Source: Clostridiales bacterium (GTDB lineage: Bacteria; Bacillota; Clostridia; Christensenellales; Aristaeellaceae). Taken from it: a stretch of DNA of 64,000 nucleotides. Below are positions 25,453-33,767 of the stretch, piece by piece; the first letter of the stretch is position 1; the number at the start of each line of letters is the position of its first letter. The stretch lies in contig SFNY01000021.1 of the NCBI GenBank assembly GCA_004554085.1, positions 3,074-67,073 of the forward strand, given 5' to 3'. The notes below the pieces were generated by a model. That model was not told the DNA's origin, did not search any database, and was given only the letters and a program-made list of their open reading frames with translations. The translations under genes and the position numbers were made by a program.

Positions 25453-26223
25453 ATGTCGAGAGCGGAGATCTTTTTGCAGAAGTACCGGATTCTGGAGGGC
25501 CTGCTGGAGAAGCGCTACGACGGCCGCCACACGGGCGGGCCGAGCGTGGTGTACGAGTACATCCGGGACGAGGACTCCGAGCCGGTGCGCGTGGATCTGG
25601 ATCTGCTGCGCGAGATTCGCAACCTGCTCTCCCACAACGCCTGCGACGACGGCAATGCGGTGGTGGAGCCCTCCCAGGAGATGATCGATCGTCTGGAGGC
25701 CATCACGGAGTACGTGCGCAAGCCGCGCGAGGCCTGCAGGTTCGGCACGCCCGCCAGTCAGGTGCTGAGCGCGCACATGAACGATTCCATCTACGGCGTG
25801 ATGCGGAACATGCGCAAGAACGGCTATTCCCACGTACCGGTGACGGAGCAGGGCAGCGTGGTCGGCGTGTTCAGCATCAAGAGCGTGTTTGACTACCTCG
25901 CGGACGCTGGGCTGGACGGCCTCGCGCCGGACGCGCGCATCTCCCAGCTGGGCGAGCGGATTCGCCTGAACGGGCGCGCCGGTGAGCGCTACATGTTTAT
26001 CCCGGCGGACACGTCCATCCTCAGCGTGCGCAAGGCCTTTGAACGATATACGGAGAAGAACAGCAGGCTCGGCATGGTGTTTGTCACCGAGACGGGCTCG
26101 GCGTCGGAGCAGCTGATCTGCATGCTGACGCCCTGGGACGTGCTGAGCGTGGAACCTGCGGCAAAGGAGGGCGGCGATCATGGAGGAAAAGCTGAGCTTC
26201 AGGGGGACGATGGAGCCCTTTGA
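25453..26223 (+). CDS. CBS-domain protein next to an alarmone synthetase
   Basis: A 256-residue cytosolic protein. The N-terminal part (1-90, FLQKYRILEGLLEKRYDGRH and EIRNLLSHNA) looks like a small HEPN-like helical module. Residues about 100-230 form a CBS pair (ILSAHMNDSIYGVMRNMRKNGYSHVPV, GVFSIKSVFDYL). CBS pairs bind adenosyl nucleotides and sense energy state. AAGGAGCGGAC lies before ATG 25453. Its end overlaps the next gene by 44 bp, suggesting coupled synthesis. Function not established. Confidence 0.65.
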   Translation: MSRAEIFLQKYRILEGLLEKRYDGRHTGGPSVVYEYIRDEDSEPVRVDLDLLREIRNLLSHNACDDGNAVVEPSQEMIDRLEAITEYVRKPREACRFGTPASQVLSAHMNDSIYGVMRNMRKNGYSHVPVTEQGSVVGVFSIKSVFDYLADAGLDGLAPDARISQLGERIRLNGRAGERYMFIPADTSILSVRKAFERYTEKNSRLGMVFVTETGSASEQLICMLTPWDVLSVEPAAKEGGDHGGKAELQGDDGAL

Positions 26224-26893
26224 GGATTCGTTGGAGTCCCTGCGCCAGGACTATGCGCAGATGCGCGGCGTGTATGCCGCGGCTATTCGGGAGATCAATG
26301 CCCGTCTGGAGACGCTGAACAACGAATTCTCCTATCGGAACCGGCACAATCCGATTCACCACATCGAGAGCCGCGTCAAATCCATGCCCAGCATCATCAA
26401 GAAGCTGCGCACCATCGGCGCGCCCATCTCCATGTCCAGCGCCAAGAAGCACCTGCACGACATCGCGGGCGTGCGCGTGGTCTGCCGCTACGTGGATGAC
26501 ATCTACCGCATCGCCGATCTGCTGCTGGCGCAGGACGACGTCTCGCTGATTCTGGAGAAGAACTACATCGAAAATCCCAAGCCCAACGGCTACCGCAGCC
26601 TGCACATCGTGGTGGACGTGCCGGTGTACATGTCCCACGGCAAGCTGTTTACGCCGGTGGAGATTCAGATTCGCACCGTCGCCATGGACTTCTGGGCCAC
26701 GCTGGAGCACGGCATCCGCTACAAGGCCACCGAGGAGGTTCCTCAGAAGATCGTGGACGAGCTGCGCGAGTGCGCCGACGTGATCACCGCCACCGACTAC
26801 AAGATGCAGGAGATCTTTAAGGTTCTCCAGGAGGTGCACGACGCGGACGACAGCTATCAGGAGGAGATCATCCCAGAGTTCATCCAGAGATAA
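26180..26893 (+). CDS. Small alarmone synthetase (RelQ/YjbM-type (p)ppGpp synthase)
   Basis: A 237-residue single-domain GTP pyrophosphokinase with no HD hydrolase, TGS or ACT domains. Synthetase motifs: ESRVKSMPSIIKKL, DIAGVRVVCRYVDDIYRI, NPKPNGYRSLHIVV and VEIQIRTVAMDFWATLEH with catalytic acidic residues. It makes ppGpp/pppGpp from GDP/GTP and ATP. AAAGGAGGGCGGCG precedes ATG 26180 inside the CBS gene. Regulation may be transcriptional, or through the neighbouring CBS protein (inference). Confidence 0.9.
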   Translation: MEEKLSFRGTMEPFEDSLESLRQDYAQMRGVYAAAIREINARLETLNNEFSYRNRHNPIHHIESRVKSMPSIIKKLRTIGAPISMSSAKKHLHDIAGVRVVCRYVDDIYRIADLLLAQDDVSLILEKNYIENPKPNGYRSLHIVVDVPVYMSHGKLFTPVEIQIRTVAMDFWATLEHGIRYKATEEVPQKIVDELRECADVITATDYKMQEIFKVLQEVHDADDSYQEEIIPEFIQR

Positions 26894-26933
26894 CGAAACG
26901 ACGGAACGCAGATTGCGTTCCGTCGTTTCGTTA
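26891..26933. terminator. Bidirectional terminator between convergent genes
   Basis: A perfect 19-bp stem: arms 26891-26909 and 26915-26933, loop AGATT. It contains the alarmone-synthetase stop and ends 6 bases before the murI stop. Confidence 0.85.
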
Positions 26934-26939
26934 TGTAGG

Positions 26940-27695
26940 TTACAGCTCCGCCGTGAGCAGCTCCCGCATCAGCTCCAGCATGTCTGCACCGCCGGAGCTT
27001 TCAAAGATCACCCGACCGGGCACGTTCTGCTCTGTCAGCAGACCCGCATCCTCCAGGCGGCGCTTCAGCTGGCGCGCAGTGCCGTCCAGGCCGTCGAAGA
27101 TCTGCGCCTTCGGGAAGAAGGCCTCGATCTGCCGCCGCAGGAAGGGATAGTGGGTGCAGCCCAGCACGATGCCGTCGATCTGCTGATCGAGGTAAGGCTC
27201 GAAGATGGCGGCAAGCGCCGCGCGGGCCTCCGGGGAATTCGCCCGTCCAGCCTCCACGAGCTCCACCAGACCCTTGCCCTCCAGCGGGATCACGCCCTCG
27301 CCGTAGTGCTCCATCAGCCGGGAGAAGCGCTCCAGCGACAGCGTCGCACGGGTTGCCAGCGCCAGAATCTTGCCGCCGCTGCGGGCCAGACTCGCAGGCT
27401 TCACGGCGGGCTCCATGCCGATGACCGGAATGGAGACCTCGGCGCGCAGGGTCTCGGCATAGGCCGACGTGATGGTGTTGCAGGCGATTACCAGCGCCTT
27501 TACGTCCCTCTCAAGCAGATAATCCGTCGCCTGACGGGATAAAATCCGTATCTCCTCCAGCGACCGCGGGCCGTAGGGGGCGTTTGCATTGTCGCCGTAA
27601 AACAGAAAATTCTCGTTCGGCAGCAGCTGCACCGCCCGGCGCAGCACACTGATGCCGCCGACCCCCGAATCCAGAATTCCAATGATGTCCTTCAT
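26940..27695 (-). CDS. murI: Glutamate racemase
   Basis: 251 residues. GILDSGVGGISVLR start, catalytic Cys72 in ACNT and Cys180 in GCTHYP. It interconverts L- and D-glutamate for peptidoglycan without a cofactor. ATG 27695 follows GCGAGGCG; the longer frame to 27791 overlaps rnr and is rejected. It lies 58 bp behind rnr on the same strand. Confidence 0.96.
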   Translation of the reverse strand: MKDIIGILDSGVGGISVLRRAVQLLPNENFLFYGDNANAPYGPRSLEEIRILSRQATDYLLERDVKALVIACNTITSAYAETLRAEVSIPVIGMEPAVKPASLARSGGKILALATRATLSLERFSRLMEHYGEGVIPLEGKGLVELVEAGRANSPEARAALAAIFEPYLDQQIDGIVLGCTHYPFLRRQIEAFFPKAQIFDGLDGTARQLKRRLEDAGLLTEQNVPGRVIFESSGGADMLELMRELLTAEL

Positions 27696-27753
27696 GTGCG
27701 CCTCGCTCACAATGGTTATTCTTCCACAATTATAGGCCCGATGGGCGGAAAAA

Positions 27754-29877
27754 TCAAGCCTGCGCGTCCGCAAGAACGCCCACCAGCTCAAAATTGATCT
27801 CGCCGCGCTCCACGCTTGCGCTCAGCGCCCGCACCCGCACCTGCTGGCCCATGCGCAGAATCTGCCCGCGCTCCGAGCCGATGAGCTGTTGACGGCGGTC
27901 GTCGTAGACGTAGTAATCGTCCAGGTCGGAGACGTGCACCAGGCCCTCCACGGTGTTGTCCAGCGTGACGTACACACCCCAGGAGGTCACGCCGGAGATG
28001 GTTCCGTTGAACTTGCGGCCGATCTGATGGCGCATCCACGCGGCCTTGAGCATGTCGTCAGCCTCGCGCTCCGCACGCACGCTCTCCTGTTCGCGCTGAG
28101 AGCAGTCCTTCGCCAGCTCCGGCATGCGCTTCTCCGCCTTTGCAATGCCCGCCATGCCGCCGTCCAGCAGCAGCTTCAGCATCCGGTGTACCACCAGATC
28201 GGGGTAGCGACGGATGGGGGAGGTGAAGTGGCAGTAGTCCGACAGCGCCAGCGCGTAGTGGCCCACGGGCTTTTCGCTGTACTGCGCCTTCTTCAAGGCC
28301 CGCAGCATCGTGCGGCGGATGACCTCGATGCGGCCGTCGTCGGCGTGCTTGTCCAGTATCTTCTGCAGCATGCCCGGGTGCGGATGCTCGCCCAGGTACA
28401 CCGGGTCGCCCGCCAGGTTCATGAACGCCTCCAGCGCGTGGATGCGGTCGGGGTCGGGGCGCTCGTGGATGCGGTAGAGGAAGGGAAGCTGGGTGTCCAT
28501 GGCGAGGCGCGCCACAGTCTGGTTCGCCAGCAGCATGAACTCCTCGATCAGGCGCTCGGATTCGCCGCGCTTCGGGCAGAGGATCTCCGTCGGCTCGTAC
28601 TTCTCGTCCAGCACGAACGCGGCCTCCTCCATCTCGAAGTCGACGGCGCCGCGCTCCTTGCGCTGCTCCTGCAGGCGCTGGGCCAGCCTGCGCATCGTCA
28701 GCAGCGACTCCGCCACCTCCTCCGGCAGCGGCTCCGGGTCGCCCTCGAAGAAGCGGTTCACTCCGTCGTAGGTCAGGCGCGCCCGGGAACGGATGATCGA
28801 GCGGGTCAAGAAATGATCCACCACGCGTCCGGCGGGGGACACGTCCATGAACAGGCTCATGGCCAGCCGATCCACATTCGGCATCAGCGAACAAAGGTCG
28901 TTGGACAGCGCCTCGGGCAGCATGGGCACGGTGTAGCCCGGCAGATACAGCGAGGTGCCGCGGCTGCAGGCCTCCCGATCCACGGCGGAACCGGGGCGCA
29001 CGTAGTGGGACACGTCCGCAATGTGCACGCCCAGGCGGTAGCCGCCGTCCGGCAGGGACTCGATGGACACCGCGTCATCGAAATCCCGGGAACCAGCGCC
29101 GTCGATGGTGAAGATCACCCGATCCCGAAGGTCGATGCGCTGCGCATCGGGCCCCGGCATCGGTTCCCACTGAAGTGACCGTGCAGCGTCCTCCACATCC
29201 GGCGGGAATTCGGTGGGGAAGTCGTGTTCCTCGGCGGTGGCGCGCAGGCGGGAGAGCATGCTCCCGGCGTTGCCCAGCACCCGCAGCGCGTGTGCACGGA
29301 TGGGACGGTTTGCCTGGGGATATTCGTCGATCTCCAGCAGGGCGATCTCGTTGTTGCGCACGAAGGACAGATCGCCGTCCAGATCAATCGCGTAGGGAAT
29401 GCGCGGGTCGCAGGCCACGGCGGTGGCGCGCAGGCGCTCGACGGCAGCGATGCGTCGCCCCTTGCCGCGTCCCATGTGCTCGATGCGCACGCAGGCCGCC
29501 AGGGTTCGCTTCTCACGGCTGCAGATCGCCTCGATAGTGCAGCCGCCTGCGTTGTCAGGCCGCACAAGAATGCGGTCGCCGGGCATGGGCCGCAGCCGTC
29601 CGTCTGTGATGCGCAGCTGGTTCGAGCCGTCGTCCGGTCTGCACACCGCCGCGCCGTTGTGCAGGAACGCCGCAACGCCGGACACCATGCCCAGCTTCTC
29701 CGGCAGGGCGTACTTGCCCTTCTTGGAGAGAGCGATGCGCCCGCAGGCGGTCAGCGCGTCCAGATCCCTCTGGAGCGCGGCGTAGTCCATGCCGGAGAGA
29801 TCGGCAAGCTCGTTGATCGTGCGCGGCACGTTGGCGCGCTGAATGATTTCGTAGAGTGATTCGTTGATTTCGTTCAT
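27754..29877 (-). CDS. rnr: Ribonuclease R
   Basis: 707 residues. N-terminal winged helix (1-65), cold-shock domains, the RNB catalytic domain (DGAGSRDFDDAVSI with acidic metal ligands; HIADVSHYV; FTSPIRRYPDLVVHR) and a C-terminal S1 domain (FNGTISGVTSWGVYVTL). A 3'-5' exoribonuclease for structured RNA and, with SmpB-tmRNA, non-stop mRNA. ATG 29877 has AGGATGG upstream; the longer frame to 30288 is excluded by the promoter at 29968-29996. Confidence 0.95.
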   Translation of the reverse strand: MNEINESLYEIIQRANVPRTINELADLSGMDYAALQRDLDALTACGRIALSKKGKYALPEKLGMVSGVAAFLHNGAAVCRPDDGSNQLRITDGRLRPMPGDRILVRPDNAGGCTIEAICSREKRTLAACVRIEHMGRGKGRRIAAVERLRATAVACDPRIPYAIDLDGDLSFVRNNEIALLEIDEYPQANRPIRAHALRVLGNAGSMLSRLRATAEEHDFPTEFPPDVEDAARSLQWEPMPGPDAQRIDLRDRVIFTIDGAGSRDFDDAVSIESLPDGGYRLGVHIADVSHYVRPGSAVDREACSRGTSLYLPGYTVPMLPEALSNDLCSLMPNVDRLAMSLFMDVSPAGRVVDHFLTRSIIRSRARLTYDGVNRFFEGDPEPLPEEVAESLLTMRRLAQRLQEQRKERGAVDFEMEEAAFVLDEKYEPTEILCPKRGESERLIEEFMLLANQTVARLAMDTQLPFLYRIHERPDPDRIHALEAFMNLAGDPVYLGEHPHPGMLQKILDKHADDGRIEVIRRTMLRALKKAQYSEKPVGHYALALSDYCHFTSPIRRYPDLVVHRMLKLLLDGGMAGIAKAEKRMPELAKDCSQREQESVRAEREADDMLKAAWMRHQIGRKFNGTISGVTSWGVYVTLDNTVEGLVHVSDLDDYYVYDDRRQQLIGSERGQILRMGQQVRVRALSASVERGEINFELVGVLADAQA

Positions 29878-29967
29878 ATTTCCATCCTGTATGATTTTCG
29901 CGGAGGTCGCACCGGGCGAATTCTCCGATTCCTTGTAGTTTGGGCAGAAAATCGCCGCACAAGTCAT

Positions 29968-29996
29968 AGAATAGCACATTCCCGCATGAAAAGCAA
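29968..29996 (-). promoter_or_regulatory. Promoter of rnr-murI
   Basis: Minus strand: TTGCTT (29996-29991), 17 bases, TATTCT (29973-29968). Confidence 0.65.
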
Positions 29997-30006
29997 GGAA
30001 AGCGAC

Positions 30007-30035
30007 TTGCGCACGCCGCGCCCCTCGGTTATACT
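30007..30035 (+). promoter_or_regulatory. Promoter of the 104-residue gene
   Basis: TTGCGC (30007-30012), 17 bases, TATACT (30030-30035). Divergent from the rnr promoter, with only 10 bases between the -35 boxes. Confidence 0.65.
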
Positions 30036-30067
30036 GGAAGAAAGCGGAAACCGAAGGAGGAAGGGTT

Positions 30068-30382
30068 ATGCTGAAGAACAAGGCCGACAAGCTGGTGCTG
30101 AAGGCGCTGTTGGAGACGCCGGTGCCGGAGCTGCTGTGCCGGGAGGATGCTGCGCTGGCCCAGCGCTGCGGGGACGAGCTGAAGTCCCTGGCGAACCGGC
30201 TGCTGATGGGCCGCAGCGAGCAGATCGAGATTCTCACGCCGTATGTGCTGCGCAAGGAGGACAAGGCCGCCGTCAACGACGTCATCACCCGCAGCCCGGA
30301 CGGGGAGGAGAAGCGCGATTTGATCTTCTTCTACCGCCTGGCGGTGCTGGTGGAGACGGTGCTGCTGAAGTACCGCGCGTGA
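30068..30382 (+). CDS. Small cytosolic protein of unknown function
   Basis: 104 residues, mainly charged and helical, no membrane segment, no Cys pair beyond LLCRED. I do not recognise a family. A real gene is supported by its own promoter, AGGAGGAAGG 6 bases before ATG, and in-frame high-GC codon use. It is divergent from rnr; the following feo genes start 98 bp later and may or may not share its transcript. Confidence 0.6.
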   Translation: MLKNKADKLVLKALLETPVPELLCREDAALAQRCGDELKSLANRLLMGRSEQIEILTPYVLRKEDKAAVNDVITRSPDGEEKRDLIFFYRLAVLVETVLLKYRA

Positions 30383-30479
30383 AATGCGCTTGCAATCTTG
30401 ATTTCACAAAACCGTTATAGCAAAATGTCGGTCGTTGTGCTATCATATTCGGCGTGAAATGTCGGAAAGGGGCGATTTG

Positions 30480-30770
30480 ATGACACTGGATCAGCTTGCA
30501 CCCGGCAAGGATGCCATTATACACACGGTCAACTGCGAGGAGGTATCCCTTCGCAAGCACATACTGGACATGGGCCTGACCCCCGGCACGGAGGTCACGA
30601 TGATCAAGGCCGCGCCGCTGGGCGATCCGCTGGAGATTCGCACGCGGGGCTACGCAAGGCGGATGCCGCGAAGATCGAGCTCAAGGACGTGCACGAGGCC
30701 CATGCCTTCCGCCACAAGGAGGGCCCGCGCGTCAAGATTCCGCACCCCGGCGTGGCGGAGAACGATCTGA
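30480..30770 (+). pseudogene. feoA: FeoA-type domain, frameshifted from FeoB
   Basis: Residues 1-58 (MTLDQLAPGKDAIIHTVNC to GDPLEIRTRGY) are a normal FeoA SH3-like fold. After RGY the frame runs into unrelated Arg/Ser-rich sequence. The expected continuation, LRKADAAKIELKDVHEAH, is read in the FeoB frame. Comparison with the usual RGYELTLRK suggests a 13-base deletion near 30653 between CTAC copies. AAAGGGGCG precedes ATG 30480. The intact ancestor would be one FeoA-FeoB fusion protein. Confidence 0.7.
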
Positions 30771-32821
30771 AGCTGAACGTCAAGCCCCGCGAGGTCATCC
30801 CTGCGGGCGAATCCATCCGCTTCGCGCTGGCGGGCAACCAGAACTGCGGCAAGACCACGCTGTTCAACCAGCTCACCGGCTCCAACCAGCACGTGGGCAA
30901 CTTTCCGGGCGTGACGGTGGACCGCAAGGACGGCACGATCCGAGGCCACGCCGAGGCCACGGTCACCGACCTTCCGGGCATCTATTCGCTCTCGCCCTAC
31001 ACCAGCGAGGAGATCGTCACCCGGGAATTCCTGCTGCGCAGCAAGCCGAATTGCATCATCAACATCCTGGATGCATCGAACATCGAGCGCAACCTGTACC
31101 TGACCTGCCAGCTGATCGAGCTGAACATGCCCATGGTGCTGGCGCTGAACATGATGGACGAGGTGCGCCAGAACGGCGGCACGATCAACGTAAACGCCCT
31201 GGAGCAGGCGCTGGGCATCCCGGTGGTGCCGATCTCCGCCTCGAAGAACGAGGGCATCGATGAATTGATCGAGCACGCCCTCTACGCCGCGCGCTACGAT
31301 GTGCGGCCCCGGCGCATGGACTTCTGCGACGACGCGGGCGACGACAACGGCGCGGTGCACCGCTGCATCCACGCGGTGATGCATCTGATCGACGACCATG
31401 CCCGCCGTAGAAAGCTGCCCACGCGCTTTGCCGCCACCAAGCTCATCGAAGGCGACCAGCCGATTCTGGATCAGCTGGAGCTGGACGGCAACGAGATTGA
31501 GATGCTGGAGCACATCGTGACCCAGATGGAGGAGGAGAGCGGTCAGGATCGCATGGCGGCGCTGGCGGACATGCGCTTCCGCTTCATCACCAGCCTGTGC
31601 GAACAGACCGTGGTGCATCCCAGCGAGAGCAAGGAGCGCCTGCGCAGCAAGAAGATTGACCGGGTGCTCACCGGCAAGTACACGGCGCTTCCGGCCTTCG
31701 TTCTGATCATGGCGCTGGTGTTCTACCTGACCTTCGGCCTGATCGGCAGTTGGCTCTCCGACCTGATGTCGCTGGGCATCGACGCCTTTACCGGCCTGGT
31801 GGATTCCGCGCTGACTGCCTACGGCATCAACCCGGTGGTGCACTCGCTGGTGATCGACGGCGTGTTTGCGGGCGTGGGCAGCGTGCTCAGCTTCCTGCCG
31901 ATCATCGTGGTGCTGTTCTTCTTCCTGTCCATGCTGGAGGACAGCGGTTACATGGCCCGCGTGGCGTTCGTCATGGACAAGCTGCTGCGCAAGATCGGCC
32001 TGTCGGGCCGCAGCGTGGTGCCGATGCTCATCGGTTTCGGCTGCTCGGTGCCGGCGATCATGGCCACCCGCACCCTGCCCTCCGACCGCGACCGCAAGAT
32101 GACGATCCTGCTCACGCCCTTCATGAGCTGCAGCGCAAAGCTGCCCATCTACGCGCTGTTCACGGCGGCGTTCTTCCCGAAGAACGGCACGCTTGTGATG
32201 CTGGGGCTGTATTTCGGCGGCGTCGTGGTGGGCATACTGTATGCGCTGGCACTGAAGCGCACCGCCTTCAAGGGCGAACCTGTGCCCTTTGTCATGGAGC
32301 TGCCCAACTACCGCATGCCCACGCCCCGCAACGTATTGCAGCTCATCGGCGAGAAGGCCAAGGACTTCGTGACCAAGGCCTTCACCGTGATCTTCGTGGC
32401 CACGGTGGTGATCTGGTTTTTGCAGACCTTTGACACCCGCCTGAACGTGGTGTCCGATTCGGCGGACAGCCTGCTTGCGCTGGTGGGCGGACTGATCGCG
32501 CCCATATTCAGGCCCCTGGGCCTGGGCGACTGGCGCGTCTCCACGGCGCTGATCACCGGCTTTACCGCCAAGGAGAGCGTGGTCAGCACCTTCCAGGTTC
32601 TGCTGGGCGGCTCCACGGCGGCGCTGTCCACGCTGTTCACGCCGCAGTCCGCGCTGGTGTTCCTGGCCTTCTCGCTGCTGTACACGCCCTGCGTGGCGGC
32701 CATCGCGTCCGTCAAGCGGGAGCTGGGCAGGCGTTGGTCGGCGGTCGTGGTGCTCTCCCAGTGCGGCATCGCCTGGGTCATCAGCCTGCTGTTCAACCTG
32801 ATTCTACAACTGCTGGGGTGA
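30689..32821 (+). CDS. feoB: Ferrous iron transporter FeoB, probably the remnant of a FeoAB fusion
   Basis: About 710 residues from GTG 30689. G domain: G1 GNQNCGKTTLFNQL, G3 DLPG, G4 NMMD, then a GDI-like helical segment, then 8-10 membrane helices with two Gate motifs (VPMLIGFGCSVPAI, FMSCSAKLPIY). It imports Fe2+ across the membrane. GTG 30689 has no convincing ribosome site, so expression may depend on the upstream FeoA start plus frameshift. The Cys-rich small gene follows 4 bp after the stop. Confidence 0.88.
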   Translation: MHEAHAFRHKEGPRVKIPHPGVAENDLKLNVKPREVIPAGESIRFALAGNQNCGKTTLFNQLTGSNQHVGNFPGVTVDRKDGTIRGHAEATVTDLPGIYSLSPYTSEEIVTREFLLRSKPNCIINILDASNIERNLYLTCQLIELNMPMVLALNMMDEVRQNGGTINVNALEQALGIPVVPISASKNEGIDELIEHALYAARYDVRPRRMDFCDDAGDDNGAVHRCIHAVMHLIDDHARRRKLPTRFAATKLIEGDQPILDQLELDGNEIEMLEHIVTQMEEESGQDRMAALADMRFRFITSLCEQTVVHPSESKERLRSKKIDRVLTGKYTALPAFVLIMALVFYLTFGLIGSWLSDLMSLGIDAFTGLVDSALTAYGINPVVHSLVIDGVFAGVGSVLSFLPIIVVLFFFLSMLEDSGYMARVAFVMDKLLRKIGLSGRSVVPMLIGFGCSVPAIMATRTLPSDRDRKMTILLTPFMSCSAKLPIYALFTAAFFPKNGTLVMLGLYFGGVVVGILYALALKRTAFKGEPVPFVMELPNYRMPTPRNVLQLIGEKAKDFVTKAFTVIFVATVVIWFLQTFDTRLNVVSDSADSLLALVGGLIAPIFRPLGLGDWRVSTALITGFTAKESVVSTFQVLLGGSTAALSTLFTPQSALVFLAFSLLYTPCVAAIASVKRELGRRWSAVVVLSQCGIAWVISLLFNLILQLLG

Positions 32822-32825
32822 TACG

Positions 32826-33056
32826 ATGAACCTTGGATCCTGGCTGGTTCTCGGCGTTTTGACCGTCTGGCTGGTCGCGGCGGTGGTGCACATCGTCCGT
32901 AACCGGGGCAACTGCTGCGGCTGCGGCGGAGGTCACGGCAAGGGCCACGGCTGCTGCGGCGACTGCGCAAACTGTGGCTGCTGCACCTGTCATAAGGATG
33001 GCGGCAAGCCAGATGAAATCATAAACACCCGTTCAACGGGTGATTCGGCCCACTGA
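32826..33056 (+). CDS. FeoB-associated Cys-rich membrane protein
   Basis: 76 residues: one membrane helix (WLVLGVLTVWLVAAVVHIV) then a Cys/Gly/His-rich tail with about ten Cys (NCCGCGGGHGKGHGCCGDC). This family sits behind feoB in many Firmicutes and Bacteroidetes and probably assists iron passage. Translationally coupled to feoB. Confidence 0.85.
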   Translation: MNLGSWLVLGVLTVWLVAAVVHIVRNRGNCCGCGGGHGKGHGCCGDCANCGCCTCHKDGGKPDEIINTRSTGDSAH

Positions 33057-33082
33057 CAAAGCAAAGTCAGGGGCCTTTTTTT
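33047..33082 (+). terminator. Terminator of the feo operon
   Basis: GGCCCACTGAC (33047-33057) pairs with GTCAGGGGCC (33066-33075), one bulged A, then seven T. The left arm CCCACTGACAAAGC also matches the reverse complement of the end of the transposase gene at 18573-18586. Confidence 0.85.
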
Positions 33083-33159
33083 ATAAACGAGCGAAAGAAC
33101 CAAGCTGAAAAGTGGGTGAGAAAGTCGGGATAAACAACCGTGCGGGAACGTTAAAGCGG

Positions 33160-33336
33160 CGGGAGAAGCCACAGAAGATGAATCCGGTAATCGTGGAGCA
33201 GATGGCGCCAGAGAATCATCTCTTGCGGAAGGCGGACCGGGCGGCTATAGGATCTGTGAACCTCCTGCATTGCGCGGTCAACGGGCGACCGGCGATCAAT
33301 GCGGAGACCCACTCGCGCTGTGCAGGTGCGAGATGA
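33160..33336 (+). pseudogene. Possible decayed N-terminus of an IS1182-type transposase
   Basis: Translation of the frame here gives EQMAPENHLLRKAD and later NGRPAIN, matching the pattern (V)P(E/N)HLLRK(I)D...NGRP(A/S)ID of IS1182-family N-termini, which is the part missing at 17.6 kb. The rest is disrupted, with no promoter, ribosome site or inverted repeat seen. The gap 33083-33361 otherwise holds no gene. Confidence 0.45.
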
Positions 33337-33361
33337 GTTTCAGATGAAATTCAGGTTTTGC

Positions 33362-33390
33362 TTGAAATGTAGGGGACAAGGTAGTATAAT
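33362..33390 (+). promoter_or_regulatory. Promoter of the BFD-like gene
   Basis: TTGAAA (33362-33367), 17 bases, TATAAT (33385-33390): a near-consensus strong promoter. Confidence 0.8.
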
Positions 33391-33398
33391 TTATGTAG

Positions 33399-33414
33399 TG
33401 GAATGTGCATTCCA
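33399..33414. promoter_or_regulatory. Palindrome at the transcription start (candidate operator)
   Basis: TGGAATG-TG-CATTCCA: 7-bp perfect arms around a 2-base centre, starting at about +3. The tight centre favours a DNA-binding site over an RNA hairpin. The regulator is unknown; it does not look like a classic Fur box. Confidence 0.4.
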
Positions 33415-33446
33415 GGTCAAGAAAGTATTGTAAGGAAGGAATCAGT

Positions 33447-33641
33447 ATGGAAAACCGAGTCATTTGCAAGTGCAAGCAGGTCTCCTATTTCGACGTCGAG
33501 GATGCGATGCATAAGGCATCGTCCTTTGATGATCTGGAGAAGATGTTCCATGAGGTGCAGCAGATCACCCATTGCTCGACGGGCTGCGGGGGCTGTCACG
33601 ACAAGATCATGGATGCAATCTCCGAAATCATGCATCACTGA
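33447..33641 (+). CDS. BFD-like [2Fe-2S]-binding protein
   Basis: 64 residues: CKCKQVSYFDVEDAM near the N-terminus and STGCGGCHDKI near the C-terminus give the CxC...CxxC ligand set of bacterioferritin-associated ferredoxin domains. Such proteins move electrons or iron in iron storage. ATG 33447 follows AAGGAAGG; an earlier in-frame start at 33405 lies inside the operator. Monocistronic, just behind the feo locus. Confidence 0.8.
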   Translation: MENRVICKCKQVSYFDVEDAMHKASSFDDLEKMFHEVQQITHCSTGCGGCHDKIMDAISEIMHH

Positions 33642-33683
33642 GTGATGCTGAAGTTGCCGGAAGCGGCGATACGAGACTGTTGG

Positions 33684-33734
33684 AAGCAGGGAAACCCGGT
33701 TCAGATTCTTTCTGAACTGGGTTTCCCTGCTTTT
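33684..33734 (+). terminator. Terminator of the BFD-like gene
   Basis: A 22-bp stem (33684-33705 with 33711-33732, one G-T pair) around TTCTT, ending in TTTT. It also faces the convergent aldolase gene. Confidence 0.85.
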
Positions 33735-33767
33735 GTCTGACAGATGCGGCTTAATGGAAGCTGTGCG

